Part shown: one piece after another, positions 41,193 to 52,811 of the stretch
Numbering within the stretch: position 1 is the stretch's first letter
Layout of the letters: each line of letters begins with the position of its first letter
NCBI GenBank assembly: GCA_963575745.1
Contig: CAUYUJ010015758.1
Span: forward strand, 88,468-152,467
DNA: 64,000 nucleotides
Direction of reading: 5' to 3'
Source: Prorocentrum cordatum
Taxonomy: Eukaryota > Sar > Dinophyceae > Prorocentrales > Prorocentraceae
Notes under the pieces: generated by a model
Told to the model about the DNA's origin: nothing
Database searches by the model: none
Seen by the model: only the letters and a program-made list of their open reading frames with translations
Made by a program: the position numbers and the translations under genes

Positions 41193-41991
41193 GGGGCCTT
41201 CGCACGCCGCGCCCCCGCGACTCGCGACACGCAGCAATACTCGCGCCCCCCGCGGGTCACCGGCGGCCGAGCCCTGCGACCACGGCCGCCTGCCCGAACA
41301 CCGAGCACTGTTCGAAATGCGAGCCCCCAGATCAGACGTTCTTCGCCTGGGGGTGGGGGGGGATTGCAAACGAACGCTCTCGGTTTCATATATATATATG
41401 TATATATATATATATGTATTGATGTAGCGAAGCCCCCCAAGATCCGACGTCGCGTGAACAGCGACCACCATCGTCGCGACAAGCACGGCCGAGGGCATCG
41501 GCCACATCTTCTGCCAGGCCTCTCAAGCTGGGTCTGCCCGTGATGGTCCGGAATCCAAATCTGGGATGTCATGTTGTTTCAACACGAGGTCCGCGAAACC
41601 CTCGACCCCGTCCACTGGACTTGTCTTACATCCCCGGTTGCGTTTGACCCCACGGCCCTACAAGGCTGTGAGCTCGAAGCGCAGAAGCGCTTTTATTTGT
41701 TCCTCTTGACACCCCAAGGCCATATTCACTTTCCGTATCCGCCACCGCGTTTGGAGCGGTTGGTGTGTGCCAGGCATGTTATTTTGTGTGTGTGTGTGTT
41801 CGTCATTTCGCTTCTTGCGGATCCAAAAAATTAGGCCCCCCTGACACATCGAACCTACGATGCGTTTAGCCGCGTCCAGTGGAACATCACCCGGCCCCCC
41901 CCCCTTGCACCCAAAGCGCCCCCCGCCCCGCCCCCGCCTGACCAAGCGCGTTGGCGGAATCGCGCGGCAGCGGAACTGGATTTCATCAATT
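41193..41991. other. Upstream of the transporter exons: no gene recognised
   Basis: Includes a TA/TG dinucleotide tract at 41388-41428 and a GT run near 41790. A missing 5' transporter exon could lie here or further right, but nothing identifies it. Confidence 0.5.
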
Positions 41992-42158
41992 CGGCGCTGG
42001 ACAAACCTCCCTTTAGTAGACCTCCCCTTAAAGAAAACGGCCCGGGGCCGAAACCGATGGACCTGGACCCACAAACTGTGACAGCAACGCCCTCCCGCGG
42101 ACCGAAAACGGCCGATTCACCAGTCGACGTGTCAGGGTAGGAGGTCTGTCCAGCCCCG
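41992..42158. mobile_element. Family D element outside the gene, 7-bp target duplication
   Basis: 167 bp, starts CGGCGCTGGACAAACCTCC and ends GGAGGTCTGTCCAGCCCCG. ATCAATT is present at 41985-41991 and 42159-42165. Same termini as intron 7 of the transporter. Confidence 0.93.
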
Positions 42159-42265
42159 ATCAATTGTACGGCCACCCGCGCGAGCGCACCGTGCGCCCAA
42201 ATGCTGGCCGACACCACTCGCCTCATGCCCATCCCCTTGCGATCCTTAGTCGGGATTGCTATAAT

Positions 42266-42427
42266 GAAGGGGCCCCAGGACACACAAATAAATACACACA
42301 AATAAAATGATGCCCTATATTTTCTCATATTTTATGGGTTTTTGTCTTCCCCACCACTTCCCATAGTTTCCCATATTTTCTGGGGAATTGACGATTAATT
42401 GTGTCTGTGTGTTTCTTTTCCTCCTGA
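42266..42427. mobile_element. Family E element, copy 3
   Basis: GAAGGGGCCCCAGGACACAC to TTCCTCCTGA, flanked by TATAA (42260-42264 and 42428-42432). 162 bp. Confidence 0.92.
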
Positions 42428-42504
42428 TATAACTGCACTCCCACGCTGCCACCGGGCGAGCCGATGGCGGGCCCGTCCGGGACGCGCAGGTCCTCCCACG
42501 GGCG

Positions 42505-42815
42505 GGCACGTCCCCCTACGGGCGGGTTTTGGGAGACCAGAGGAAGAAAGGCAAACAAATAGCTGTAAGCAGTCAGGAATGATAGAGGCGTCGTCCCCAA
42601 GATATATGACTATGTTTTGACTATGTTCGGATCGTCCTCCTGCGGAGGGGCACGCCCGACTTCATGTCAGGTCGGGCCTGTCCCCCGACAGGCGGATTCG
42701 GGGCGAAACATTTGAAATACCTAGTCAAACAAATATTTAAAAGATCGACCCCCGACATTTCTGTTAAATAGTTTTGAATGTTCCTCCTGTAGAGGGACAT
42801 GCCCTACTGCATGCG
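42505..42815. mobile_element. Two family F elements in tandem
   Basis: First copy ends GGGGCACGCCCGACTTCATG (about 42664). The second begins AGGTCGGGCCTGTCCCCCGA and ends CTGTAGAGGGACATGCCCTA (about 42812). Both have CGTCCCC or CGACCCC cores. Confidence 0.85.
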
Positions 42816-43997
42816 AGCTGCGGGACAGCAGTGGGGCATGGCGCGAGAGAGCGAAAGGTCGCCATCGCCTCGACGCCTCGCCCACGTCTATACTACCTCT
42901 GATCGAACTCCCGCCCAGGCGCGGCCCTTCTCCTGAGGGGCAACGATCGGGGGGGATGGGCACAGGGGGGGATGCACCGACCTGGAATCGGCGATACATC
43001 GCCGATAGGTCGGCGATAGGCCCCCGGTAGCGAGTCCGCACCTTCCTGCGCACGTTGGGGCTATCGGGCGCCTATCGGCGATCAACGGGCGATTGGGGGC
43101 CTATCCCCCCCTACCGTTGCCCCTGATCTTCTTGCGCTCGCCAGATCGTCCACTGCAGGGTGGCGCGCGAGCAGATCGAAGCCGAATCGGATCGGGCCAA
43201 CCAGCATCGATGTCGAATCGACTCGACCAGGTCGGACACGACTCTGCACGGGCTGTGGGCGGCTGGGGGGCCCTGAACTGGATGGACCTCGGCAGAGTGT
43301 GTCAAGAGGGGGTGCGGGCAAACCCACTCGGAATCGCTCCCCGGACCCCTCCTGGGGTCCATCTGGTGCAGTGTTCCACCCCAGTACTGCCACCTCTACC
43401 AGGCATAGAGGAACTCATCGCGGCCGAAATTTCCAATCCATGTTGGCGGAATCCCGGTGGCGGCGACCAGCAGCAACGTGCGGTGCATAATGTGCACAAT
43501 GCGCCCAGCACCCTGCCGTAAGAGGCGTGGCTGGCTTCCCAGCCTACACCCCCAGGGCCAAGGTCCAGGATTTTGTCAACTGGACGAGAGGCTCTCAATT
43601 ACAACATCGAGTGGCTCTCCGTCCTCTCTTTTTGGTCGTTCCGCCAGGACAGCGACGTCTTTACAGCAGGGTGAGGCGTGGAGCGGCACCAGGGCGTTCG
43701 TGGGTACGCCTCTGCTATGCTTACATGGTGCTTCTCGCCCCTGCGAATGCCAACGTGTTAAGTCGCCATGCCCCTCATTCTGGTATCGTCCTTTCCCGGT
43801 GCCCCACATGTGCGACACGGATAGCGGGAGGGAGCGACGGCGCTCAAGCCCTGGGCGTGCTGCGAGTCCAGACGTAACCAGCGGATCGTGATGCCTCAGC
43901 CGTGCGTGCCACTGGAGATCCCACGCTGATCTCGAGCCCGTGTTCCCGAGAGAGCCGGGAGGCAGCCTGCGGGGCGGGTTCATGACGGCGTGATCCC
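42816..43997. other. About 1.2 kb without a recognised gene
   Basis: 42975-43090 has short GGCGATAGG/ATCGGCGAT words like family C. The remainder is GC-rich with open frames up to about 140 codons that match nothing I recognise. Confidence 0.5.
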
Positions 43998-44165
43998 AGA
44001 CCCCCGACGCCGTGATTCTTGCATGACGTGCCCCTCAGAAGGCTTGACCCCCGCCACCAGACCCGTTCTTCGTCCCGAATCGTGGTTCGACGGCCCCGAG
44101 GCCCGGGGGGAGGCCCCGGGGAGGCCGAAAATGGTGGAACACCTCCCGTCGTGATTTTTTCACAG
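43998..44165. mobile_element. Family A element
   Basis: CCCAGACCCCCGACGCCGTG to CCTCCCGTCGTGATTTTTTC. The right terminal bases have been replaced by GC-rich sequence. Confidence 0.82.
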
Positions 44166-44296
44166 GCGCTGCCGCGCGGCCCCTCCCTCGGGCCGCGCCG
44201 CGCGCCCCCCGCTGCCCGCTGGGCAGCGCGGCCCCCTCGCGCCTCCCGCGCGCCTCCCGCGGCGCCCGCGGCGGCTGCCGCGCGCGGGCTCCGAGG

Positions 44297-44715
44297 AGGA
44301 GGTGGAGGAGGGGGGGGAGGGGGAGGAGGAGGAGGAGGAGGAGGAGGAGGAGGAGGAGGAGGAGGAGGAGGAGGAGGAGGAGGAGGAGGAGGAGGAGGAG
44401 GAGAGGAGGAGGAGGAGGAGGAGGAGGAGGAGGAGGAGGAGGGGGAGGGGAGGAGGGAGGAGGAGGAGGAGGAGGAGGAGGAGGAGGAGGAGGAGGAGGA
44501 GGAGGAGGAGGAGGAGGAGGAGGAGGAGGAGGAGGAGGAGGAGGAGGAGGAGGAGGAGGAGGAGGAGGAGGGGTCCCGGTGCGCCCTGCGCGCCGTCGGG
44601 GCCCTCGGGCCCGCCGATGCGGGGGCGCAGCGCCCCTCGGGGGCGCCGGGCGCTGCGGCGCCGCAGGTGCCCTCCTCCTCCTCCTCCTCCTCCTCCTCCT
44701 CCTCCTCCACGTCGA
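44297..44715. repeat. Large (GGA)n tract facing a (TCC)n tract
   Basis: GGA repeat 44297-44572, about 95 bp of GC-rich spacer, then TCC repeat 44671-44712: a potential long purine/pyrimidine hairpin. Poly-Glu/Ser/Pro/Arg open frames here are artefacts. Confidence 0.92.
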
Positions 44716-44750
44716 CGCGCTGACCCAATGGCAGTTCCCCGCCATGCAGT

Positions 44751-44928
44751 ACAGTCGGGGCCTTGACCTAAGGAACCCAAACTAAGGAACGAGGCCCCTT
44801 TTTCCCATACGCTAACCTTCGATTTCCGATCGAAAACATGAGGACAGCCTGAGGCAAGCTGTGAAACACTTAAGGGACGCGGAGCCCCTCCCCAACCAAA
44901 AGGGCTCCTTCTTCAGGGCCCCGACTGT
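44751..44928. mobile_element. Family J element, copy 2
   Basis: ACAGTCGGGGCC to GGCCCCGACTGT, 178 bp, about 80% like the copy at 26168. Confidence 0.92.
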
Positions 44929-45423
44929 ACTTGCCCGAGGCAGTGCTCGGCGGCGAGCGAGGGGGGAAGCGAGAAGGAGAAGGTCGTCTCAGAAGCCGGC
45001 GGGACTTCTCAGAAACCCTCGCGCCTTCTGAGAAGTGTTTTGGTTATGTCTTCGGGGGAGGCTCAGAAAACCTCCAAGAAGAAGGCCGGGGGACTTCCGA
45101 GCCTTGTGAAAAGCCCTTCTCCTTCTCCCTTCACCCCTGGGCTCGGTGCCGGAATGTTTTATGACGTGCCTTCGCCTCCGCGGAAACCACTGTTGACAGA
45201 GACCTGGACAGAGATGGGCCGAGTCGCTCGGCCCCGAAGATGCTCCGCAATCTGTCACTCCGAAGTGGCTCTCGGAGACCGACGGAGGCAGACACAGGGT
45301 CGAGGCCAACACCTCGAGCCTGCCTCGCCCCCCTCCCTGCCGGCCAGGACCGCGGGCGGGCCCAGGGGTCCACGCTGCCAGCGATGCTGGTCGACGGCGA
45401 TGCTGAGTATGATTTTGTTTGCG

Positions 45424-45592
45424 CTAGGTCGGACATGCCCTGCTACAGGCGGATCTTGAAGGAAATATCGGAACATTCCAGGCATGCAAAAAAAAACGAA
45501 AGTTGACAAACATAGTCGAAACATCGCCTCACAACTTTCAAGTGCCTGTTATCATACACGCGTCCCGTAGAGAGACATGCCCGACTTGACAC
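45424..45592. mobile_element. Family F element
   Basis: AGGTCGGACATGCCCTGCTA to CCGTAGAGAGACATGCCCGA. 44929-45423 before it contains ACTTCTCAGAAG-type words but no recognised gene. Confidence 0.82.
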
Positions 45593-45705
45593 AAGCGGGC
45601 CTTTCACATAATTGGGTTACTTACGAATCGCCCCCACCCGCAGCACCGAAAACCCGCATCGCCGTTGCCTGCATCGCCACTAACGCGTCCACGGTGGGCC
45701 CGTAA

Positions 45706-45954
45706 AGTGGGCCCCGGAAACAGCAAGGCCGTTTAAAAAACCGTTTCCGAAAAAGTGCCTCGTGAACATGGAAACGACAAAAACACGGCGACACGAAGAA
45801 ACGGGAACAAAAGCGGCTCCAAGATTGGACCCAAAGCCGGAACCGTTTAAAAAACGGCGACGGAACCGGTAAACAAGAACGGCGTCGAAACCGGCAACAC
45901 AACGGTACAACGGGATCGGTAAAAAAAACGGCCCCATCTTTTCCAGGGCCCACT
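45706..45954. mobile_element. Family I element, copy 2
   Basis: AGTGGGCCCCGGAAACAGCA to TTTTCCAGGGCCCACT, 249 bp. Confidence 0.93.
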
Positions 45955-46297
45955 AAAGGCAAGCCCCCTCAGACCCCCGACTGGCTCCAGTGCACGGGTG
46001 CCCTCTGCGGGAAGGGGGACCGCTCGTGGGGAGACCAGAAGTATACCGATACCGCTGCTCCCCGGACCTCTCCCGGGGCGCCTTCGGACCACACTTTCGA
46101 GGCGAAACCAGCGGTGGCGACGAGGGCACCTCAGGAGACGGAGACCCCAAAATGGTAAAACGAGGGATGGGTAGCGGCATGGGTACCTTTTTCCTCCTCC
46201 GAGTCCAGTTCGCCCCAGATCCACCGCGGGCCCCGGAGGCCCCCACGTGGACCCCCCCCAAGCAAAAACCTCCTTTCTGCCGGGGAGCTGGGCCTCA

Positions 46298-46448
46298 TGA
46301 TGGGCCTGTTTTCCACTACCACCACCACCACCATAAGTTGGAGGGGGGAAGGAGGAGGAGGAGGAGGAGGAGGAGGAGGAGGAGAAGGAGGAGGAGGAAC
46401 CCCTCCCCTTCCAACTTATGGTGGGGGTGGTGGAAAACAAGCCCATCA
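46298..46448. mobile_element. Family B foldback element, copy 2
   Basis: TGATGGGCCTGTTTTCCACT to GGTGGAAAACAAGCCCATCA with GGA repeat in the loop, 151 bp. Flanks CCTCA and CCTCT are a 4-of-5 target duplication. Confidence 0.92.
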
Positions 46449-46647
46449 CCTCTGGGTGGCCCAGCGAAGCCCAGGCCCCTTCCTCGCGGAGTGCTCCCCG
46501 CCACGCCGCCGCCGCTCCCTGGCCTTCGGGCCACAGCTCTTGGCTCTCCGGCGGCCGTCCTGGAGACGACCCGGGGCCCCCTGGAGCGCTCTCGGCGAGC
46601 CGCACCTGCCGGAGGGTATGCCGAGGCTGGAAAGCAAGGGAACATGT

Positions 46648-46800
46648 AGCCGTCGGGCATGTCGGCACGTCCCTCTACAGGAAGCATCTCGAAACTAGTC
46701 AAGAGGTGCTCTGGGGACGACGCTTGGCTCTTTTCGAGCAGCCCGTGGCCATGTTGCACGGTTCCTCCAAAATCCGCCCACAGGAGGACGTGCCCGACCG
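46648..46800. mobile_element. Family F element, diverged
   Basis: GCATGTCGGCACGTCCCTCT to CCACAGGAGGACGTGCCCGA. Confidence 0.72.
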
Positions 46801-47049
46801 AATCCGAGCCCGTGGCCGCGCGCGGGGCGAGGGCACCGCCAGGGGCCTGCACCAGCGGGCGCCCGCCAACGCCCCCCAGCCCGCCGGCCAGCCCGCCTGG
46901 CAGGTTTCCACGCGCGCGACCACCGCTCCTCCGCCCTCCACCTCCTCCTCCGACCCTAGGAGCGGGAGGGATGAGGAGGACAAGGGCAAGGACATCCGCA
47001 TAAGGGGGTTCAACCTCAAAACACCTACGCTGGTGCCTTGCGCTAAGAG

Positions 47050-48150
47050 GAGGAGAAGGAGGAGGAGGAGGAGGAGGAGGAGGAGGAGGAGGAGGAGGAG
47101 GAGGAGGAGGAGGAGGAGGAGGAATGAGGAGGAGAGGAGGAGGAGGAGGAGGAGGAGGAGGAGGAGGAGGAGTAGGAGGAGGAGGAGGGGAGGACAGTCA
47201 GGTCGGGCATGTCCTCCTCCTGGCGGAGTCTGGAGGATAAATGGAAGGTAGCCGCACAATGCTCAAACATAGTCAACAGTTGTCAAACATCGTCCCCAAA
47301 CTGACCTTAGCAAATCATTAAGACCCCCCGCAGAGTTCTCAGTATCACCGCACCGATACTAATAACATCCCAGGGGAACTTTCAGCCGAACGATAACTTT
47401 AGCACCGCGCCAAACAGCAAAAACAACTAATGATCCTCATCCCTCCCGCGACCGACATCTGTGATAAGGACTGGCGGCAAGAACGCAATGACCTTGACAT
47501 TCGTTTCGACAATGTGTAGGAGTTCCACGGATTCAGAGAGGTGTCCTCCTCCTCCTCCTCCCTCCCCCTTCTCCTCCTGCTCCTCCTCCTCCTCATCATC
47601 ATCATCAACCTCCTCATCGTCGTCATCATCATCAGCATCATCAGAATCAGCATCATCATCATCATCATCAGCATCATCATCATCAGCATCATCTTCATCA
47701 TCATCAGCAGCATCATCATGATCATCATCATCATCATCAACATCATCCTGCTGACGGGGGGGGCCAGGATAACGCTTCCCGGTGCGGTAACTTGTATCCT
47801 TCTGCCGAAAGGGGGGTCTGAATGACTTCCTGCGGCTATGTGTAACTATTCTTGAATATTCATCCTGTAGAGGAGGAAAGAGGAGGAGGAGAGATGAGGA
47901 GAGATGAGGAGCGAGAGGGAGAGGAGCAGGAGGAAGAGGAGGAGGTCGGACAAGGAGAAGAACACAGAAGAAGGACAGGTTAGAACAACGGAGAAGGAGG
48001 GAGGGAGGGAGGGAGGAGGGAGGAGGGGGGACGAAGGATGGAGGAGGCGGGAGGGAGGATGAGAACGAGGGAGAACGAGAGTGGGAGGAAAAGGGAGGGA
48101 GGAGGGAGGAGGGAGGAGGGAGAGTGGAGGGAGAGGGAGGAGGCAGGCAG
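47050..48150. repeat. Microsatellite cluster: GGA, ATC and purine tracts
   Basis: (GGA)n 47050-47190, (TCC/ATC)n 47545-47755, GGA/GAGG purine tract 47875-48150. Between them are a family F start (47199-47230) and a detached family F end (CATCCTGTAGAGG, 47858). No gene. Confidence 0.88.
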
Positions 48151-48169
48151 GGGAGGAGGGACGAAGACA

Positions 48170-48275
48170 AGAAAATCAGCAAGAACTCAAAACGTCCAGA
48201 CATAATCGAAACATCGTCCCCAGACTAGTACTACTTTTGAATATGCCTCCTGTAGAGGGACATGCCCGACTTCTA
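48170..48275. mobile_element. Family F, right part
   Basis: Core CATCGTCCCCAGACTAGTAC and terminus CTGTAGAGGGACATGCCCGA. 48276-48790 after it has no recognised gene. Confidence 0.75.
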
Positions 48276-48796
48276 AGGGAGGAGGAGGAGGGAGAGGGAA
48301 AGGAATCTGGGGGTTGCTCTTCGTAATGTCGTTTGGCTTCTGAAGGCTTCTCGAGGCCTCCCGAACCTGCAGAAGCGTCTAAGAATTCCCAAGGGCCGAT
48401 GGGTCCCCGAGGCCGTCTCGCCAACCCCCAGGTGGGAAGGGCGGGCATCCAGCATTCTCTGCGGAGCAGAACCAACATCAATGACATCCCGCCGCGGAGG
48501 CTCCGACGCTGAAGAAGCACCAGGCGTTCGGACACAACGCGAACGACGAAAAAAGGAGGAACAAGCTGACGAAACAGCGCGAACACCGCTGAAGAGACAC
48601 CGTCGCGAAGGAGTAACACGCTGGCGAACTCCGATATCGGCGGCGAATCACTGATGCTCTCTTTCCCTCCCGATCCTTTGGGGCTCTCTGGGGACCTTCC
48701 ACTCGACCTCCTCCTCCTCCAAGTTCCCTGGGGCCCTCTCGCCACCCACGGGTGGGGAGAGCAATCGTTCGGCTCCCAGGTCCTCCGCTATAGTTT

Positions 48797-48915
48797 TTAG
48801 GTCGGGCACGTCCTCCTACATGCGGGTTCTGGAAACACACTTGAACATATGCAAACATACTCCAAAATGTTAGGAACATGATAGACAAATCGTCCCCGGA
48901 CTATTTCTTGACTAC
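48797..48915. mobile_element. Family F, left part
   Basis: TTAGGTCGGGCACGTCCTCC, then AAATCGTCCCCGGACTATTT. The right terminus is not present; 48916-49404 holds GC-rich sequence with no gene recognised. Confidence 0.75.
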
Positions 48916-49404
48916 TAACGCCCCGCTCAAGAAGTCGGCCTTCTCCTCCTTCTCATTTCCCCCCCTCTCTCGCCGCCGAATAGAAGCAGAACCCTTCGGA
49001 GGGCCGCGCTGAGTTCCTGGCTCCGCCCCGGGTCACCCCGGCGGCGCCTGCAGCGCTTCCCCTGGCTCGCTCCGCGCGCGAGGAAGGGAGGCCCTGTGCC
49101 GACGCAAGGATTCAAGACCTCGGCGCGGACCTCCGAGCGCTGATGTTTCCGTCACCTGTCGCTCCTCGAAGGACCCGACGGGGGCGGTATCTGTTGGTCC
49201 ACGATGGGGGAACAACACATGCCGATACCACTATGCAGCTGCACCCTCAGAGCCTTTTTACCTAACAGCTCTTGCTGATAGGTTTCTAGTGGTCTCAAAA
49301 GAGAGCATCATGACTCCTCAGGGGGGTCTGGGCGGGACCCGGACAGGATGCCGCCGCGGCTGCCGCCGAAGCCGAAATCGCTTGGGACATCCTCGCAAAA
49401 TCGC

Positions 49405-49725
49405 TACTCCATTCCTGGGCCACATTTTGGATGCCCGGAGCCAACTGTAGGCCACTTCGTGCTCTTCGACTTCCCAGAACTCCATTCCCGGGCAACATTT
49501 TGGATGCCCGGAACCAACTGTAGGCCACTTCGTGCTCTTCGATTTCCCAGAACTCCATTCTCGGGCCACATTTTGGATGCCCGGAGCCAACTGTAGGCCA
49601 CTTCGTGCTCTTCAAGTTCCCAGAACTCCATTCCTGGGCATGATTTTGAATGCCCGGAGCCAACTGTAGGCCACTTCGTGTTCTTCTAGTTCCCAGAACT
49701 CCATCCTGGGCCACATTTTGAATGC
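49405..49725. repeat. 73-bp minisatellite, about 4.4 copies
   Basis: CCAACTGTAGGCCACTTCGT recurs at 49441, 49514, 49587 and 49660. Units differ by a few bases. No spacer/repeat architecture, so not a CRISPR array. Confidence 0.95.
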
Positions 49726-49965
49726 TGAGGCAGGCTGATGCTGCGGCCGAGGCAGGCTGAGGCTGAGGCAGGCTGAGGCTGAGGCCGAGGCTGAAGGCAG
49801 ACTGAGGCTGAGGCTGAAGCAGGAGGCTGAGGCTGAGGCAGGCTGAGGCTGAGGCTGAAGCAGGCTGATGTGAGGCAGGCTGAGGCTGAGGCAGGCTGAG
49901 GCTGAGGCAGGCTGAGGCTGAGGCTGAGGCAGGCTGAGGCTGAGGCTGTGACTGCGACTGCCGTT
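49726..49965. repeat. (GAGGCTGAGGCAGGCT)n degenerate repeat
   Basis: Hexamer-based GAGGCT/GAGGCA repeat with deletions, directly following the 73-bp array. Confidence 0.92.
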
Positions 49966-50752
49966 GCCGCTGCGACTGTCATCGCGAATGCGACTACGAC
50001 TGCGAGAACAGCAGAATTCGACAACTGGATGTTCATCTGAATCTTAAGGGGAATGCTTTCAAATATGCTTCTACACATCGCTGTTAGGTTGCTTTGCCGG
50101 GATAATCTGTCCCGTCGCGGCCCTATCCGCATCGAAGCCAGGTCGATCCATGTCGGCATCGCCGGATCCGTGCCGAATCCGTGTCGAACCCGCGTCGAGT
50201 CTACGCCCCAGCCGCGCCGAGTCCGCATCGAGCCCACGTCGGGCACACGGCAAGGCACCCATTTCGGGGAGAGTCGAGGCCCCCCGAAGATGCAAACGTA
50301 ACCGCTCTTCCCCAGACCTCTCCTGGGGCGCGAGCCCGACAGGAGTCTCCCCAAGCGAACCCGGCCGCGGCGACGAGGGCACTCCCACACGAGCAGCGGC
50401 GTCGGTGTCCTCTCGTCCTCCGGCCCCGCCGAGGCCCTGTCTTCGACCCCCCGAGGTCGGAGGGAGGAGAAGCGATACCAACACCACCAGGGGGCCCACC
50501 TCCAGCGAGGAGGTCCACAATGCCTCCCCGAGCGGGAGACTGGGGATGTCTCGAGCGAGAGGGGGGGACCACACCACCAGGGAGACCCCCCTTGCCTCCG
50601 CGCATCTCCTCGCCCTGTTGGTGTTGGTGTCGCCTGTCCTTGTTCCTACCGAGGGGGGCGGGCCCGCGAGAAAGCGGCGGGCGCTCGACCCCGTGGCGAC
50701 GAGGGCACTCCAGAACGAGTACAGCCCGGGCCGGGATATGAAGGCCAGGCTT
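49966..50752. other. Gene-free stretch with TCGNNTCC-type repeats
   Basis: 50095-50250 is rich in short GCCGAATCCG/CGCATCGAGCC words. 50300-50400 shares CCTCTCCTGGGGCGC and GGCGACGAGGGCACTCC with 46050-46130 and 50690-50710, suggesting a further repeat family. No gene. Confidence 0.55.
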
Positions 50753-50913
50753 AGGTCGGGCATGTCCTCCTACAGGCGGTTTTTGGAAAATGGAAGATTC
50801 ACCACCCCAGGGAATTCAAAAATAGCCGAAAATAGTCAAACCATCGTCCCAATACTATTGTTTGACTATTTGGAAAAATTCCTCCTGGAGAGGCACACGC
50901 CTGACTCAAGGCG
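50753..50913. mobile_element. Family F element, complete
   Basis: TTAGGTCGGGCATGTCCTCC to GGAGAGGCACACGCCTGACT, core CAAACCATCGTCCCAATACT. Confidence 0.88.
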
Positions 50914-51649
50914 AGGCGTGGAAGAGCAAAGAGATGAAGGCCATGTGAACGACGATCCGAAATGGGTCTTACGCGAGATGGCACAGCAACCTTACGCCGC
51001 GCTTGACGCGGGCCGCCAGCGCGGCATGCCACGTCGGAAACAACGGCGCTTACGCGCGACCTCACGCAGGCAGCTTGTGCGCCAACGTTGGTGAAGACGG
51101 CCCCGTTATCTTGCGTCGTCCATATGGGGGTTTCAGTTCCAGCGGGGACGTCAGTCCGAAGACACACCCCCATAGCCCCAACCAGAGTTCCAACCCGAGG
51201 AATCGAGGGGTCGCGTAGATGTGTGCAGAAGAGCCCAGAATCGAATCGATAAGTCGGATCGGCGATCAAAGCGAATCGGATCGGCGGGAATCGGCAGCCC
51301 TGTCGGTATGAGCCGAATCGGCGGAAATCGGCCAGCTAAAGGGAGGCCTCCATGGAGAAACCGAAAGCTACATCGGAGTCCGAGGTCGAACCGAATCGGA
51401 ATCGAATTCGATCGATGCGGGCAATGTTTATATCCGTATCCAGTGCGTCTTGGGCTTTCTTGAAAGGGGCGCCGCAAGGCCGAGGCGCAGTGGATAACTG
51501 GATAGCAGCCGAGCCTCTGGGGGACAACTTCTTGTCCCTCTCCAGTGCGCCTCCGGCTTCTGGTGAATGGATCCCGAGACTCCAAGCTGCATTGGATGTG
51601 GGCATAGGCCTGGCCTATAGGAAGAACAAACGTCATGCACATAAACTTT
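50914..51649. other. No gene recognised; start of a direct repeat pair
   Basis: 51560-51615 (CGAGACTCCAAGCTGCATTG, GATGTGGGCATAGGCCTGGC) recurs at 51825-51880, on the other side of a family G element, with about 85% identity. Origin of the repeat unknown. Confidence 0.6.
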
Positions 51650-51790
51650 CGATGGCCCGCGCGGATTTCTGGGATCTGAGCTGGACTCCCCCCCACGGCG
51701 CGCGGAGCGCGCCAGGGGCGGCGCCGGAGGCGCCGCCAGGGTGGCCCAGCGAGGATCCAAGAAATCCGCGCGGAGCGCCAACAATTTGTG
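51650..51790. mobile_element. Family G element, near-palindromic
   Basis: GCGCGGATTTCTGGGATCTG to GGATCCAAGAAATCCGCGC with an inner GCGCGCGGAGCGCGCC palindrome. It shares arms with intron 3 of the transporter. Confidence 0.82.
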
Positions 51791-51910
51791 TGTATGATGT
51801 TTGTTCTTCATTGGTTCTGGGGGATGGAGCCCGAGACTCCAAGCTGCAGTGGATGTGGGCACAGGCCTTGCCCGGCATCGAGATCGCACCGAGCAGAGTC
51901 GAACAGGAGT

Positions 51911-52072
51911 TAGGTCGGGCATGTCCGCCTACAGGCGGATTTAGGAAGAGGAACTAAATGACAGGTAAGCAACATAACATCAAACATAGCCCAACTGTCA
52001 AACGTCGCCCCCAGGCTAGCTTTTGACTACTCTTGAGTAGGCCTCCTGTAGAGGGACATGCCCGACTTCACG
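51911..52072. mobile_element. Family F element, complete
   Basis: TTAGGTCGGGCATGTCCGCC to CTGTAGAGGGACATGCCCGA. Confidence 0.92.
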
Positions 52073-52097
52073 TTGCAATGGATGTGGGTGTGGACTT

Positions 52098-52344
52098 AGT
52101 GGGCCCTGGAAACGGCAAGGCCGTTTTTTTACCGGTTCCGTTTTGCAGTTGTTTTGCCTCTTCCGACGCCTTTGTTTTGCGGGTTCCGTCGCCGCTCTTT
52201 CCGGGTTCCCGCTCCGGTTCCAATCCTGGAGCCGTTTTTGTTGCCGCTTCCGGCCGCCGCTTTTTTTTTGCCGCTTCCACTTTCAAGGGGCACTCCTTTG
52301 TCGGAAGCGGTGAAACAACGGCCCTGCCGCTTCCGGGGCCCACT
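52098..52344. mobile_element. Family I element, copy 3, inverted
   Basis: AGTGGGCCCTGGAAACGGCA to CGCTTCCGGGGCCCACT. Body is the reverse complement of the other copies. Confidence 0.92.
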
Positions 52345-52378
52345 GAGGGTGTGGGCACAGGCCTCGCCCGCAACCGAC

Positions 52379-52562
52379 CCAGACCCCCGACGTCATGATT
52401 TTTTCATGACGTCGACCCCCCGAGGTCTCGACCCATTCCCCGGGACCGGTTTTTCGTCCTGAGTCGTTTTTTGACGGTCCCGAGGGCCGGTAAGGGCCCC
52501 CAAAGGCCAAAAATAATGAAAAACCCTCCGTCGTGATTTTTTCATAACTCGAGGGGGTCTGG
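52379..52562. mobile_element. Family A element
   Basis: CCAGACCCCCGACGTCATGA to AACTCGAGGGGGTCTGGG. Confidence 0.93.
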
Positions 52563-52811
52563 GGAGATCGCATCGAGCGAGGTCGAGCAGGAGCCCCGCC
52601 TGTGCTCATCGCCGCGCCGCCCCGGCCGGGCGCCGGCGGGGCGGGCGGCTGGCCCGCGCGCTGCGCCCGGGGGCGCGGGGGTGGGCACCGCGGCCGGGGG
52701 GCGGAGCCCAGCCGGCAGCGTCGGCGGGCCGCCGGCGGCTGCGAGGAGAGCCTCTCCTGGTCCAGGGTGCCTCGGGTGCTCCTCGTCCCCGGAGCCCCTC
52801 GCGCTGTGGCG

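Noticed and set aside
42160-42264. Possible extra exon between a family D and a family E element
   Set aside because: The frame is open and the location suggestive, but the peptide matches nothing in the transporter family, and no GT or GC donor with AG|G fits.
45270-45420. Short minus-strand peptide next to a family F end as a possible exon
   Set aside because: No family recognised and no in-frame partner exon; family F ends create acceptor-like sites by chance.
49405-49725. Possible CRISPR array
   Set aside because: Units are contiguous 73-bp repeats without unique spacers, and the genome is eukaryotic.
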